From the NCBI GenBank assembly GCA_963978545.1, contig OZ021722.1, forward strand, positions 15,380,801-15,444,800: a stretch of 64,000 nucleotides of DNA. Reading direction: 5' to 3'. Every line of letters begins with the position of its first letter. Position 1 is the first letter of the stretch. The notes below the pieces were generated by a model. It saw only the letters and a list, made by a program, of their open reading frames with translations, did not search any database and was not told the DNA's origin. Both the position numbers and the translations under genes were made by a program. Positions 24,458 through 37,733 of the stretch are shown one piece after another. This DNA is from Linyphia triangularis (Eukaryota; Arthropoda; Arachnida; Araneae; Linyphiidae).

Positions 24458-25786
24458 CAACTTTAGACCCACTTCTTATTTAGTGAGTGTTATAAAATTC
24501 GAATAGGAGATTCTCCTATATATGAGCTTCAATATCACAAACCGGAAAAAATTTTGAAAATTTTACTTTTTGAAAAATAATTCATTGAACAGTCCGTCAT
24601 GTGTTTTCAATGGCGAAATCTTATTTTTGAGAAAATTGCACTTTTCGGAACAACTTTAGACCCACTTCTTATTTAGTGAGTGTTATAAAATTCAAATTCG
24701 AGATATATGAGCTTCAATATCACAAACCGGAAAGAATTTTGAAAATTTTACCTTTTGAACAATATTTTATTGAACAGTCCGCCATGTGTTTTCAATGGGG
24801 AAATTTTATTTTTGAGAAATTTGCACATTTTGAACCAACTATAGACCCACTTCTTATTTAGTGAGTGTTATAAAATTGGAATTAGAGATTCTCCTATATA
24901 TAAGCTTCAATATCACACACGGGAAAAAATTTTGAAAATTTTAATTTTTGAACAATAATTCATTGAACAGTCCGCCATGTGTTTTCAATGGGGAAATTTT
25001 ATTTTTTAGAAAATTGCACATTTCGAACCAACTATAGACCCACTTCTTATTTAGTGAGTGTTATAAAATTCGAATAGGAGATTCTCCTATATATGAGCTT
25101 CAATATCACAAACCGGAAAAAAATTTGAAAATTTTACTTTTTGAAAAATTATTCATTGAATAGTCCGTCATGTGTTTTCAATGGCGAAATCTTATTTTTG
25201 AGAAAATTGCACTTTTTGGAACACATTTAGACCCACTTCTTATTTAGTGAGTGTTATAAAATTCAAATTCGAGATTCTCCTATATATGAGCTTCAATATC
25301 ACAAAACGGAAAAATTTTTGAAAATTTTACTTTTTGATCAATAATTCATTGAACAGTCCGCCATGTGTTTTCAATGGGGAAATTTTATTTTTTAGAAAAT
25401 TGCACTTTTTGGAACAACTTTAGACCCACTTCTTATTTAGTGAGTGTTATAAAATTCAAATTCGAGATTCTCCTATATATGAGCTTCAATATCACAAACC
25501 GGAAAAAATTTTGAAAATTTTACTTTTTGAAAAATAATTCAATGAACAGTCCGTCATGTGTATTCAATGGCGAAATCTTATTTTTGAGAAAATTGCACTT
25601 TTTGGAACAACTTTAGACCCATTTTTTATTTAGTGAGTGTTATAAAATTGAAATTGGATATTCTCCTATATATAAGCTTCAATATCACAAACGGGAAAAA
25701 ATTTTGAAAATTTTAATTTTTGAACAATTATTCATTGAATAGTCCGCCATGTGAATTCATTGGGGAATTGTATTTTCGAGAAAATT
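24458..25786 (+). repeat. S run of 7 monomers (S16)
   Basis: 1,329 bp with the 8-bp deletion in monomer 2 near 24704. A hybrid monomer near 24950 (start of one form, CAATAATTCATTGAACAG of another) marks loss of monomers relative to S28. Confidence 0.94.
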
Positions 25787-26496
25787 GCTCAAATGCTTTC
25801 AAATTGCGAATTGCAGTTGGATATATGTTTTATAGTTATTCTTGTACCAAATTTTAATTAAAAAAAGTATTCTAAAAATAAAAAATTCAATTTTTCGAAA
25901 ATCTTGAAATATTTCAGTTTTGAGTGTATTTGAATGGAAAATTTCATTTTTAACAAATGGTTCCAAATTGTGTTTTTTTATTCAAAAACACATTAAAAAT
26001 CAAACAAATTTCAAAATTTTGGCAAAAAAAACTATTTTTGAATAGCTCTATGAGAAGTTGAAATTTTGAAACGAAAGCGCTCAGAAACTGTTTTGAGGCT
26101 TTATTTTACGTAGCATTGCTTCGATTTTGTGTACTAAAATAATATTTCATGAGCAAATTGATGATCAGAAAGAAATCAGGAGATGACTTTTATTATCCTA
26201 GGCTAAAAATTAAGGTTAAAAATCGAAAATTGAGAATTGGAAAATTGCCTAAGGATTGGCAAGTTTAATGTATATTCAAAGGGATATAAAGATTTTTTTG
26301 GCAATAACCGAATTTTGAGAAGTAAAATTTCATTTTAATAACCACTTGAATGTGGAAATCGATTCGGATGACAATATCTGTTACCCTAGTTGCAAAATGA
26401 TTGTAAAATTTTGAAAATTTAGAAGTGTGAAATTTTCCATACTGTTAACATGGGAAAAATTTTAAACGAAAATTTTGAAAGTTCAGTTTTTAGGAC
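25787..26496 (+). repeat. Linker L17 (type II')
   Basis: 710 bp. A shortened A-run near 25858, AAATCAGGAGATG, GACAATATCTG and GTTCAGTTTTT; lacks the GTTGCATTG and 8-T marks of type II. Confidence 0.94.
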
Positions 26497-27254
26497 CAAC
26501 TTTAGACCCACTTTTTATTTAGTGAGTGTTATAAAATTCGAATAGGAGATTTTCCTATATATGAGCTTCAATATCACAAACCGGAAAAAATTTTGAAAAT
26601 TTTACTTTTTGAACAATAATTCATTGAACAGTCCGCCATGTGTTTTCAATGGGGAAATATTATTTTTGAGAAAATTGCACATTTCGAACCAACTATAGAC
26701 CCACTTCTTATTTAGTGAGTGTTATAAAATTCGAATAGGAGATTCTCCTACATATAAGCTTCAATATCACAAACCGGAAAAAAATTTGAAAATTTTACTT
26801 TTTGAAAAATTATTCATTGAATAGTCCGTCATGTGTTTTCAATGGCGAAATCTTATTTTTGAGAAAATTGCACTTTTTGGAACAACTTTAGACCCACTTC
26901 TTATTTAGTGAGTGTTATAAAATTCAAATTCGAGATTCTCCTATATATGAGCTTCAATATCACAAAACGGAAAAAATTTTGAAAATTTTACTTTTTGAAC
27001 AATAATTCATTGAACAGTCCGCCATGTGTTTTCAATGGGGAAATTTTATTTTTTAGAAAATTGCACTTTTTGGAACAACTTTAGATCCATTTTTTATTTA
27101 GTGAGTGTTATAAAATTGGAATTGGAGATTCTCCTATATATAAGATTTAATATCACAAACGGGAAAAAATTTTGAAAATTTTCCTTTTTGAACAATTGTT
27201 CATTGAATAGTCCGCCATGTTATTTCAATGGGGAATTGTATTTTCGAGAAAATT
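26497..27254 (+). repeat. S run of 4 monomers (S17)
   Basis: 758 bp. Monomer 1 has GGAGATTTTCCTA, which breaks the right palindrome arm. Confidence 0.95.
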
Positions 27255-27964
27255 GCTCAAATGCTTTCAAATAGCGAATTGCAGTGGATATATGTTTTAT
27301 AGTTATTCTTGTAAGAAATTTTAATTAAAAAAAAGTATTCTAAAAATAAAAAATTCAATTTTTCGAAAATCTTGAAATATTTCAGTTTTGAGTGTATTTG
27401 AATGGAAAATTTCATTTTTAACAAATGGTTCCAAATTGGGTTTTTTTATTCAAAAACACATTAAAAATCAAACAAATTTCAAAATTTTAGCAAAAAAAAC
27501 TATTTTTGAATAGCTCTATGAGAAGTTGAAATTTTGAAACGAAAGCACTCAGAAACTGTTTTGAGGCTTTATTTTACGTAGCATTGCTTCGATTTTGTGT
27601 ACTAAAATAACATTTCATGAGCAAATTGATGATCAGAAAGAAATCTTAAGATGACTTTTATTATCCTAGGCTACAAATTAAGGTTAAAATTCGAAAATTT
27701 AGAATTGGAAAATTGCCTAAGGATTGGCAAGTTTAATGTATATTCAAAGGGATATAAAGATTTTTTTGGCAATAACCGAATTTTGAGAAGTAAAATTTCA
27801 TTTTAATAACCACTTGAATGTGGAAATCGATTCGGATGACAATTTCTGTTACCCTAGTTGCAAAATGATTGTAAAATTTTGAAAATTCAGAAGTGTGTAA
27901 TTTTCCATACTGTTAACATGGGAAAAATTTTAAACGAAAATTTTGAAAGTTCAATTTTTAGGAC
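27255..27964 (+). repeat. Linker L18 (type III)
   Basis: 710 bp; CTTGTAAGAAATTTT and AAATCTTAAGATG are shared only with L30. Confidence 0.95.
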
Positions 27965-28722
27965 CAACTTTAGACCCACTTCTTATTTAGTGAGTGTTAT
28001 AAAATTCGAATAGGAGATTCTCCTATATATGAGCTTCAATATCACAAACCGGAAAAAATTTTGAAAATTTTACTTTTTGAAAAATAATTCATTGAACAGT
28101 CCGTCATGTGTTTTCAATGGGGAAATTTTATTTTTGAGAAATTTGCACATTTTGAACCAACTATAGACCCACTTCTTATTTAGTGAGTGTTATAAAATTG
28201 GAATTGGAGATTCTCCTATATATAAGCTTCAATATCACACACCGGAAAAAAATTTGAAAATTTTACTTTTTGAACAATAATTCATTGAACAGTCCGCCAT
28301 GTGTTTTCAATGGGGAAATTTTATTTTTTAGAAAATTGCACTTTTTGGAACAACTTTAGACCCACTTCTTATTTAGTAAGTGTTATAAAATTGGAATTGG
28401 AGATTCTCCTATATATAAGCTTCAATATCACACACGGGAAAAAATTTTGAAAATTTTACTTTTTGAACAATTATTCATTGAATAGTCCACCATGTGTTTT
28501 CAACGGGGGAATTTTATTTTTTAGAAAATTGCACTTTTTGGAACAACTTTAGACCCACTTTTTATTTAGTGAGTGTTATAAAATTAAAAATGGAGACTCT
28601 CCTATATATAAGCTTCAATATCACAAACAGGAAAAAATTTTGAAAATTTTACTTTTTGAACAATTATTCATTGAATAGTCCGCCATGTTATTTCAATGGG
28701 GAATTGTATTTTCAAGAAAATT
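27965..28722 (+). repeat. S run of 4 monomers (S18)
   Basis: 758 bp; TTTTCAACGGGGG and AAATTAAAAATGG are shared with S30. Confidence 0.95.
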
Positions 28723-29435
28723 GCTCAAATGCTTTCAAATTGCGAATTGCAGTTGGATATATGTTTTATAATTATTCTTGTACCAAATTTTAATTAAAAA
28801 AAAAGTATTCTAAAAATAAAAAATTCAATTTTTCGAAAATCTTGAAATATTTCAGTTTGGAGTGTATTTGAATGGAAAATTTCATTTTTAACAAATTGTT
28901 CCAAATTGTGTTTTTTTATTCAAAAACACATTAAAAATCAAACAAATTTCAAAATTTTAGCAAAAAAAAACTATTTTTGAATAGTTCTATGATAAGGTGA
29001 AATTTTGAAACGAAAGCGCTCAGAAACTGTTTTGAGGCTTTATTTTACGTAGCATTGCTTCGATTTTGTGTACTAAAATAATATTTCATGAGCAAATTGA
29101 TGATCAGAAAGAAATCGGAAGATTACTTGTATTATCCTAGGCTACAAGTTAAGGTTAAAATTCGAAATTTGAGAATTGGAAAATAGCCTATGGATTGGCA
29201 AGTTTAATGTATTTTCAAAGGGATATAAAGATTTTTTTGGCAATAACCGAATTTTGAGAAGTAAAATTTCATTTTAATAACCACTTGAATGTGGAAATCG
29301 ATTCGGATGACAATTTCTGTTACCATAGTCGCAAAATGATTGTAAAATTTTGAAAATTCAGAAGTGCTAAATTTTCCATACTGTTAACATGGGAAAAATT
29401 TTAAACCAAAATTGTGAAAGTTCAATTTTTAGGAC
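28723..29435 (+). repeat. Linker L19 (type IV)
   Basis: 713 bp; AACAAATTGTTCC and CTATGATAAGGTG are shared with L31. Confidence 0.95.
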
Positions 29436-30000
29436 CAACTTTAGACCCACTTCTTATTTAGTGAGTGTTATAAAATTCGAATAGGAGATTCTCCTATATA
29501 TGAGCTTCAATATCACAAACCGGAAAAAATTTTGAAAATATTCCTTTTTCAAAAATAATTCATTGAACAGTCCGTCATGTGTTTTCAATGGCGAAATCTT
29601 ATTTTTGAGAAAATTGCACTTTTTGGAACAACTTTAGACCCACTTCTTATTTAGTGAGTGTTATAAAATTCGAATAGGAGATTCTCCTATATATGAGCTT
29701 CAATATCACAAACCGGAAAAAATTTTGAAAATATTCCTTTTTCAAAAATAATTCATTGAACAGTCCGTCATGTGTTTTCAATGGCGAAATCTTATTTTTG
29801 AGAAAATTGCACTTTTTGGAACAACTTTAGACCCACTTTTTATTTAGTGAGTGTTATAAAATTGAAATTGGATATTCTCCTATATATAATCTTCAATATC
29901 ACAAACGGGAAAAAATTTTGAAAATTTTAATTTTTGAACAATTATTCATTGAATAGTCCGCCATGTGAATTCATTGGGGAATTGTATTTTCGAGAAAATT
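29436..30000 (+). repeat. S run of 3 monomers (S19), with an exact monomer duplication
   Basis: 565 bp. Monomers 29436-29628 and 29629-29821 read as identical over all 193 bases, and the partner run S31 has only one of them. This is a single-monomer gain after the 20-kb duplication. Confidence 0.95.
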
Positions 30001-30710
30001 GCTCAAATGCTTTCAAATTACGAATTGCAGTTGGATATATGTTTTATAGTTATTCTTGTACCAAATTTTAATTAAAAAAAAGTATTCTAAAAATAAAAAA
30101 TTCAATATTTCGAAAATCTTGAAATATTTCAGTTTTGAGTGTATTTGAATGGAAAATTTCATTTTTAACAAATGGTTCCAAATTGTGTTTTTTTATTCAA
30201 AAACACATTAAAAATCAAACAAATTTCAAAATTTTGGCAAAAAAAACTATTTTTGAATAGCTCTATGAGAAGTTGAAATTTTGAAACGAAAGCGCTCAGA
30301 AACTGTTTTGAGGCTTTATTTTACGTAGCATTGCTTCGATTTTGTGTACTAAAATAACATTTCATGAGCAAATTGATGATCAGAAAGAAATCGGAAGATG
30401 ACTTTTATTATCCTAGGCTACAAATTAAGGTTAAAAATCGAAAATTGAGAATTGGAAAATTGCCTAAGGATTGGCAAGTTTAATGTATATTCAAAGGGAT
30501 ATAAAGATTTTTTGGCAATAACCGAATTTTGAGAAGTAAAATTTCATTTTAATAACCACTTGAATGTGGAAATCGATTCGGATGACAATTTCTGTTACCC
30601 TAGTTGCAAAATGATTGTAAAATTTTGAAAATTCAGAAGTGTGTAATTTTCCATACTGTTAACATGGGAAAAATTTTAAACGAAAATTTTGAAAGTTCAA
30701 TTTTTAGGAC
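30001..30710 (+). repeat. Linker L20 (type I)
   Basis: 710 bp with ATTACGAATTGC and AATATTTCG; GGCTACAAATT rather than GGCTAAAAATT. Confidence 0.95.
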
Positions 30711-32811
30711 CAACTTTAGACCCACTTCTTATTTAGTGAGTGTTATAAAATTCGAATAGGAGATTCTCCTATATATGAGCTTCAATATCACAAACCGGAA
30801 AAAATTTTGAAAATTTTACTTTTTGAAAAATAATTCATTGAACAGTCCGTCATGTGTTTTCAATGGCGAAATCTTATTTTTGAGAAAATTGCACTTTTCG
30901 GAACAACTTTAGACCCACTTCTTATTTAGTGAGTGTTATAAAATTCAAATTCGAGATATATGAGCTTCAATATCACAAACCGGAAAAAATTTTGAAAATT
31001 TTATCTTTTGAACAATATTTCATTGAACAGTCCGCCATGTGTTTTCAATGGGGAAATTTTATTTTTGAGAAATTTGCACATTTTGAACCAACTATAGACC
31101 CACTTCTTATTTAGTGAGTGTTATAAAATTGGAATTAGAGATTCTCCTATATATAAGCTTCAATATCACACACGGGAAAAAATTTTGAAAATTTTAATTT
31201 TTGAACAATTATTCATTGAATAGTCCACCATGTGTTTTCAATGGGGGAATTTTATTTTTTAGAAAATTGCACTTTTTGGAACAACTTTAGACCCACTTTT
31301 TATTTAGTGAGTGTTATATAATTGAAAATGGAGATTCTCCTATATATAAGCTTCAATATCACACAATGGAAAAAATTTTGAAAATTTTACTTTTTGAACA
31401 ATAATTCATTGAACAGTCCGCCATGTGTTTTCAATGGGGAAATTTTATTTTTTAGAAAATTGCACTTTTTGGAGCAAATTTAGACCCACTTCTTATTTAG
31501 TAAGTGTTATAAAATTGGAATTAGAGATTCTCCTATATATAAGCTTCAATATCACACACGGGAAAAAATTTTGAAAATTTTAATTTTTGAACAATTATTC
31601 ATTGAACAGTCCGTCATGTGTTTCCAATGGCGAAATCTTATTTTTGAGAAAATTGCACTTTTTGGAACAACTTTAGACCCACTTCTTATTTAGTGAGTGT
31701 TATAAAATTCAAATTCGAGATTCTCCTATATATGAGCTTCGATATCACAAACCAGAAAAAATTTTGAAAATTTTACTTTTTGAACAATAATTCATTGAAC
31801 AGTCCGCCATGTGTTTTCAATGGCGAAATCTTATTTTTTAGAAAATTGCACTTTTTGGAACAACTTTAGACCCACTTCTTATTTAGTGAGTGTTATAAAA
31901 TTCAAATTCGAGATTCTCCTATATATGAGCTTCAATATCACAAACCGGAAAAAATTTTGAAAATTTTACTTTTTGAACAATAATTCATTGAACAGTCCGC
32001 CATGTGTTTTCAATGGGGAAATTTTATTTTTTAGAAAATTGCACTTTTTGGAGCAACTTTAGACCCACTTCTTATTTAGTAAGTGTTATAAAATTGGAAT
32101 TAGAGATTCTCCTATATATAAGCTTCAATATCACACACGGGAAAAAATTTTGAAAATTTTAATTTTTGAACAATTATTCATTGAACAGTCCGTCATGTGT
32201 TTTCAATGGCGAAATCTTATTTTTGAGAAAATTGCACTTTTTGGAACAACTTTAGACCCACTTCTTATTTAGTGAGTGTTATAAAATTCAAATTCGAGAT
32301 TCTCCTATATATGAGCTTCGATATCACAAACCGGAAAAAATTTTGAAAATTTTACTTTTTGAACAATAATTCATTGAACAGTCCGCCATGTGTTTTCAAT
32401 GGCGAAATCTTATTTTTTAGAAAATTGCACTTTTTGGAACAACTTTAGACCCACTTCTTATTTAGTGAGTGTTATAAAATTCAAATTCGAGATTCTCCTA
32501 TATATGAGCTTCAATATCACAAACCGGAAAAAATTTTGAAAATTTTACTTTTTGAACAATAATTCATTGAACAGTCCGTCATGTGTTTTCAATGGAGAAA
32601 TTTTATTTTTTAGAAAATTGCACTTTTTTGAACAACTTTAGACCCACTTTTTATTTAGTGAGTGTTATAAATTTGAAATTGGATATTCTCCTATATATAA
32701 GCTTCAATATAACAAACGGGAAAAAAATTTGAAAATTTTAATTTTTGAACAATTATTCATTGAATAGTCCGCCATGTGATTTCAATGGGGAATTGTATTT
32801 TCGAGAAAATT
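30711..32811 (+). repeat. S run of 11 monomers (S20)
   Basis: 2,101 bp, 8-bp deletion in monomer 2 near 30957. Private GTTTCCAATGG near 31622. GGAGCAAATTTAG is shared with S32 and S35. Confidence 0.95.
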
Positions 32812-33522
32812 GCTCAAATGCTTTCAAATTGCGAATTGCAGTTGGATATATGTTTTATAGTTATTCTTGTACCAAATTTTAATTAAAAAAAAGTATTCTA
32901 AAAATAAAAAATTCAATTTTTCGAAAATCTTGAAATATTTCAGTTTTGAGTGCATTTGAATTGAAAATTTCATTTTTAACAAATGGTTCCAAATTGTGTT
33001 TTTTTTATTCAAAAACACATTAAAAATCAAACAAATTTCAAAATTTTGGCAAAAAAAATATTTTTGAATAGCTCTATGAGAAGTTGAAATTTTGAAACGG
33101 AAGCGCTCAGAAACTGTTTTGAGGCTTTATTTTACGTTGCATTGCTTCGATTTTGTGTACTAAAATAATATTTCATGAGCAAATTGATGATCAGAAAGAA
33201 ATCGGAAGATGACTTTTATTATCCTAGGCTACAAATTAAGGTTAAAATTCGAAAATTGAGAATTGGAAAATTGCCTAAGGATTGGCAAGTTTAATGTATA
33301 TTCAAAGGGATATAAAGATTTTTTTGGCAATAACCGAATTTTAAGAAGTAAAATTTCATTTTAATAACCACTTGAATGTGGAAATCGATTCGGATGACAA
33401 TTTCTGTTACCCTAGTTGCAAAATGATTGTAAAATTTTGAAAATTTAGAAGTGTGAAATTTTCCTTACGGTTAACATTTGAAAAATTTTAAACGAAAATT
33501 TTGAAAGTTCAATTTTTAGGAC
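32812..33522 (+). repeat. Linker L21 (type II)
   Basis: 711 bp; GCAAAAAAAATATTTTTG and GAATTTTAAGAAG separate it from L13. Confidence 0.95.
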
Positions 33523-34471
33523 CAACTTTAGACCCACTTCTTATTTAGTGAGTGTTATAAAATTCGAATAGGAGATTCTCCTACATATAAGCTTCAATAT
33601 CACAAACCGGAAAAAATTTTGAAAATTTTACTTTTTGAACAATAATTCATTGAACAGTCCGCCATGTGTTTTCAATGGGGAAATTTTATTTTTGAGAAAA
33701 TTGCACATTTCGAACCAACTATAGACCCACTTCTTATTTAGTGAGTGTTATAAAATTCGAATAGGAGATTCTCCTACATATAAGCTTCAATATCACAAAC
33801 CGGAAAAAAATTTGAAAATTTTACTTTTTGAAAAATTATTCATTGAATAGTCCGTCATGTGTTTTCAATGGCGAAATCTTATTTTTGAGAAAATTGCACT
33901 TTTTGGAACACATTTAGACCCACTTCTTATTTAGAGTGTTATAAAATTCAAATTCGAGATTCTCCTATATATGAGCTTCAATATCACAAACCGGAAAAAA
34001 TTTTGAAAATTTTACTTTTTGAAAAATAATTCATTGAACATTCCGTCATGTGTTTTCAATGGGGAAATTTTATTTTTGAGAAATTTGCACATTTTGAACC
34101 AACTATAGACCCACTTCTTATTTAGTGAGTGTTATAAAATTGGAATTGGAGATTCTCCTATATATAGGCTTCAATATCACACACGGGAAAAAATTTTGAA
34201 ACTTTTACTTTTTGAACAATTATTCATTGAATATTCCACCATGTGTTTTCAATGGGGGAATTTTATTTTTTAGAAAATTGCACTTTTTGGAACAACTTTA
34301 GACCCACTTTTTATTTAGTGAGTGTTATAAAATCAAAAATGGAGACTCTCCTATATATAAGCTTCAATATCACAAACGGGAAAAAATTTTGAAAATTTTA
34401 CTTTTTGAACAATTATTCATTGAATAGTCCGCCATGTGATTTCAATGGGGAATTGTATTTTCAAGAAAATT
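33523..34471 (+). repeat. S run of 5 monomers (S21)
   Basis: 949 bp, 2 bp short because of a private TTTAGAGTGTTAT near 33930. GAACATTCCGTC and GAATATTCCACC are gamma-set marks. Confidence 0.95.
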
Positions 34472-35180
34472 GCTCAAATGCTTTCAAATTGCGAATTGCA
34501 GTTGGATATATGTTTTATAATTATTCTTGTACCAAATTTTAATTAAAAAAAAGTATTCTAAAAATAAAAAATTCAATTTTTCGAAAATCTTGAAATATTT
34601 CAGTTTTGAGTGTATTTGAATGGAAAATTTCATTTTTAACAAATGGTTCCAAATTGTGTTTTTTTATTCAAAAACACATTAAAAATCAAACATATTTCAA
34701 AATTTTGGCAAAAAAAACTATTTTTGAATAGCTCTATGAGAAGTTGAAATTTTGAAACGAAAGCGCTCAGAAATTGTTTTGAGGCTTTATTTTACGTAGC
34801 ATTGCTTCGATTTTGTGTACTAAAATAATATTTCATGAGCAAATTGATGATCAGAAAGAAATCGGAAGATTACTTGTTTTATCCTAGGCTACAAATTAAG
34901 GTTAAAATTCGAAAATTGAGAATTGGAAAATTGCCTAAGGATTGGCAAGTTTAATGTATATTCAAAGGGATATAAAGATTTTTTTGGCAATAACCGAATT
35001 TTGAGAAGTAAAATTTCATTTTAATAACCACTTGAATGTGGAAATCAATTCGGATGACAATTTCTGTTACCCTAGTTGCAAAAATTGTAAAATTTTGAAA
35101 ATTCAGAAGTGTGTAGTTTTCTATACTGTTAACATGGGAAAAATTTTAAACGAAAATTTTGAAAGTTCAATTTTTAGGAC
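34472..35180 (+). repeat. Linker L22 (type III')
   Basis: 709 bp. CAGAAATTG, TTGTTTTATCC, GGAAATCAATTCGG and a small deletion at GCAAAAATTGTAAAA; private AAACATATTTC. Confidence 0.95.
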
Positions 35181-35938
35181 CAACTTTAGACCCACTTCTT
35201 ATTTAGTGAGTGTTATAAAATTCAAATAGGAGATTCTCCTATATATGAGCTTCAATATCACAAACCGGGAAAAAAATTTTAAATTTTACTTTTTGAAAAA
35301 TAATTCATTGAACAGTCCGTCATGTGTTTTCAATGGGGAAATTTTATTTTTGAGAAATTTGCACATTTTGAACCAACTATAGACCCACTTCTTATTTAGT
35401 GAGTGTTAAAAAATTGGAATTGGAGATTCTCCTATATATAAGCTTCAATATCACACACCGGAAAAAATTTTGAAAATTTTACTTTTTGAACAATAATTCA
35501 TTGAACAGTCCGCCATGTGTTTTCAATGGGGAAATTTTATTTTTTAGAAAATTGAACTTTTTGGAACAACTTTAGACCCACTTCTTATTTAGTAAGTGTT
35601 ATAAAATTGGAATTGGAGATTCTCCTATATATAAGCTTCAATATCACACACGGGAAAAAATTTTGAAAATTTTACTTTTTGAACAATTATTCATTGAATA
35701 GTCCACCATGTGTTTTCAATGGGGGAATTTTATTTTTTAGAAAATTGCACTTTTTGGAACAACTTTAGACCCACTTTTTATTTAGTGAGTGTTATAAAAT
35801 TGAAAATGGAGACTCTCCTATATATAAGCTTCAATATCACAAACGGGAAAAAATTTTGAAAATTTTACTTTTTGAACAATTATTCATTGAATAGTCCGCC
35901 ATGTGATTTCAATGGGGAATTGTATTTTCAAGAAAATT
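35181..35938 (+). repeat. S run of 4 monomers (S22)
   Basis: 758 bp. TTCAAATAGGAG shortens the outer palindrome by context only; TGTTAAAAAATTGG and TTGAACTTTTTGG are shared with S34 and S37. Confidence 0.95.
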
Positions 35939-36651
35939 GCTCAAATGCTTTCAAATTGCGAATTGCAGTTGGATATATGTTTTATAATTATTCTTGTACC
36001 AAATTTTAATTAAAAAAAAAGTATTCTAAAAATAAAAAATTCAATTTTTCGAAAATCTTGAAATATTTCAGTTTGGAGTGTATTTGAATGGAAAATTTCA
36101 TTTTTAACAAATGGTTCCAAATTGTGTTTTTTTATTCAAAAACACATTAAAAATCAAACAAATTTCAAAATTTTAGCAAAAAAAAACTATTTTTGAATAG
36201 TTCTATGAGAAGGTGAAATTTTGAAACGAAAGCGCTCAGAAACTGTTTTGAGGCTTTATTTTACGTAGCATTGCTTCGATTTTGTGTACTAAAATAATAT
36301 TTCATGAGCAAATTGATGATCAGAAAGAAATCGGAAGATTACTTGTATTATCCTAGGCTACAAGTTAAGGTTAAAATTCGAAATTTGATAATTGGAAAAT
36401 AGCCTATGGATTGGCAAGTTTAATGTATTTTCAAAGGGATATAAAGATTTTTTTGGCAATAACCGAATTTTGAGAAGTAAAATTTCATTTTAATAACCAC
36501 TTGAATGTGGAAATCGATTCGGATGACAATTTCTGTTACCATAGTCGCAAAATGATTGTAAAATTTTGAAAATTCAGAAGTGCTAAATTTTCCATACTGT
36601 TAACATGGGAAAAATTTTAAACCAAAATTGTGAAAGTTCAATTTTTAGGAC
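35939..36651 (+). repeat. Linker L23 (type IV)
   Basis: 713 bp; matches L11 including GATAATTGG. First linker of super-repeat B. Confidence 0.95.
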
Positions 36652-37023
36652 CAACTTTAGACCCACTTCTTATTTAGTGAGTGTTATAAAATTCGAATAG
36701 GAGATTCTCCTATATATGAGCTTCAATATCACAAACCGGAAAAAATTTTGAAAATATTCCTTTTTCAAAAATAATTCATTGAACAGTCCGTCATGTGTTT
36801 TCAATGGCGAAATCTTATTTTTGAGAAAATTGCAATTTTTGGAACAACTTTAGACCCACTTTTTATTTAGTGAGTGTTATAAAATTGAAATTGGATATTC
36901 TCCTATATATAAGCTTCAATATCACAAACGGGAAAAAATTTTGAAAATTTTAATTTTTGAACAATTATTCATTGAATAGTCCGCCATGTGAATTCATTGG
37001 GGAATTGTATTTTCGAGAAAATT
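36652..37023 (+). repeat. S run of 2 monomers (S23)
   Basis: 372 bp; TTGCAATTTTTGG as in S11, but GGAGATTCTCC where S11 has GGATATTCTCC. Confidence 0.95.
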
Positions 37024-37733
37024 GCTCAAATGCTTTCAAATTACGAATTGCAGTTGGATATATGTTTTATAGTTATTCTTGTACCAAATTTTAATTAAAA
37101 AAAAGTATTCTAAAAATAAAAAATTCAATATTTCGAAAATCTTGAAATATTTCAGTTTTGAGTGTATTTGAATGGAAAATTTCATTTTTAACAAATGGTT
37201 CCAAATTGTGTTTTTTTATTCAAAAACACATTAAAAATCAAACAAATTTCAAAATTTTGGCAAAAAAAACTATTTTTGAATAGCTCTATGAGAAGTTGAA
37301 ATTTTGAAACGAAAGCGCTCAGAAACTGTTTTGAGGCTTTATTTTACGTAGCATTGCTTCGATTTTGTGTACTAAAATAACATTTCATGAGCAAATTGAT
37401 GATCAGAAAGAAATCGGAAGATGACTTTTATTATCCTAGGCTAAAAATTAAGGTTAAAAATCGAAAATTGAGAATTGGAAAATTGCCTAAGGATTGGCAA
37501 GTTTAATGTATATTCAAAGGGATATAAAGATTTTTTGGCAATAACCGAATTTTGAGAAGTAAAATTTCATTTTAATAACCACTTGAATGTGGAAATCGAT
37601 TCGGATGACAATTTCTGTTACCCTAGTTGCAAAATGATTGTAAAATTTTGAAAATTCAGAAGTGTGTAATTTTCCATACTGTTAACATGGGAAAAATTTT
37701 AAACGAAAATTTTGAAAGTTCAATTTTTAGGAC
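37024..37733 (+). repeat. Linker L24 (type I)
   Basis: 710 bp; GGCTAAAAATTAAGG as in L12. Confidence 0.95.

Larger units (their letters stand above)
23748..30000 (+). repeat. Four-linker set beta (L16-L19), copy A
   Basis: Types I, II', III, IV with 7, 4, 4 and 3 monomers; 6,253 bp. The beta set is told apart by GTTAGCCTAG in L16, AAATCAGGAGATG and a shortened A-run in L17, CTTGTAAGAAATTTT and AAATCTTAAGATG in L18, and CTATGATAAGGTG in L19. Confidence 0.9.
15828..35938 (+). repeat. 20.1-kb super-repeat, copy A (L11 to S22)
   Basis: Twelve linkers (L11-L22) in the repeating order of types IV-I-II-III. Each landmark recurs 20,110-20,112 bp further on through most of the unit (for example 15828 to 35939, 16913 to 37024, 19724 to 39835, 22662 to 42773). 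Set-specific variants recur at the same places, such as GATAATTGG in L11 and L23, GTTAGCCTAG in L16 and L28, and AAATCTTAAGATG in L18 and L30. That rules out simple local similarity of neighbouring blocks. Confidence 0.93.
30001..37023 (+). repeat. Four-linker set gamma (L20-L23), copy A and start of copy B
   Basis: Types I, II, III', IV with 11, 5, 4 and 2 monomers; 7,023 bp. The gamma set is marked by GAATTTTAAGAAG in L21, by CAGAAATTG, TTGTTTTATCC and a short deletion at GCAAAAATTGTAAAA in L22, and by GATAATTGG in L23. Confidence 0.9.

Noticed and set aside
24676..24861. 61-codon open frame on the plus strand, repeated at 30929, 44786, 50846 and 57561
   Set aside because: It begins at GTG inside the monomer and is open only because the 8-bp deletion of the marker monomer shifts the frame. 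The repetition comes from the array.
35032..35229. 65-codon open frame at 35032, 54951 and 61666
   Set aside because: It is created by a small deletion at GCAAAAATTGTAAAA in type III' linkers; equivalent linkers have stops.
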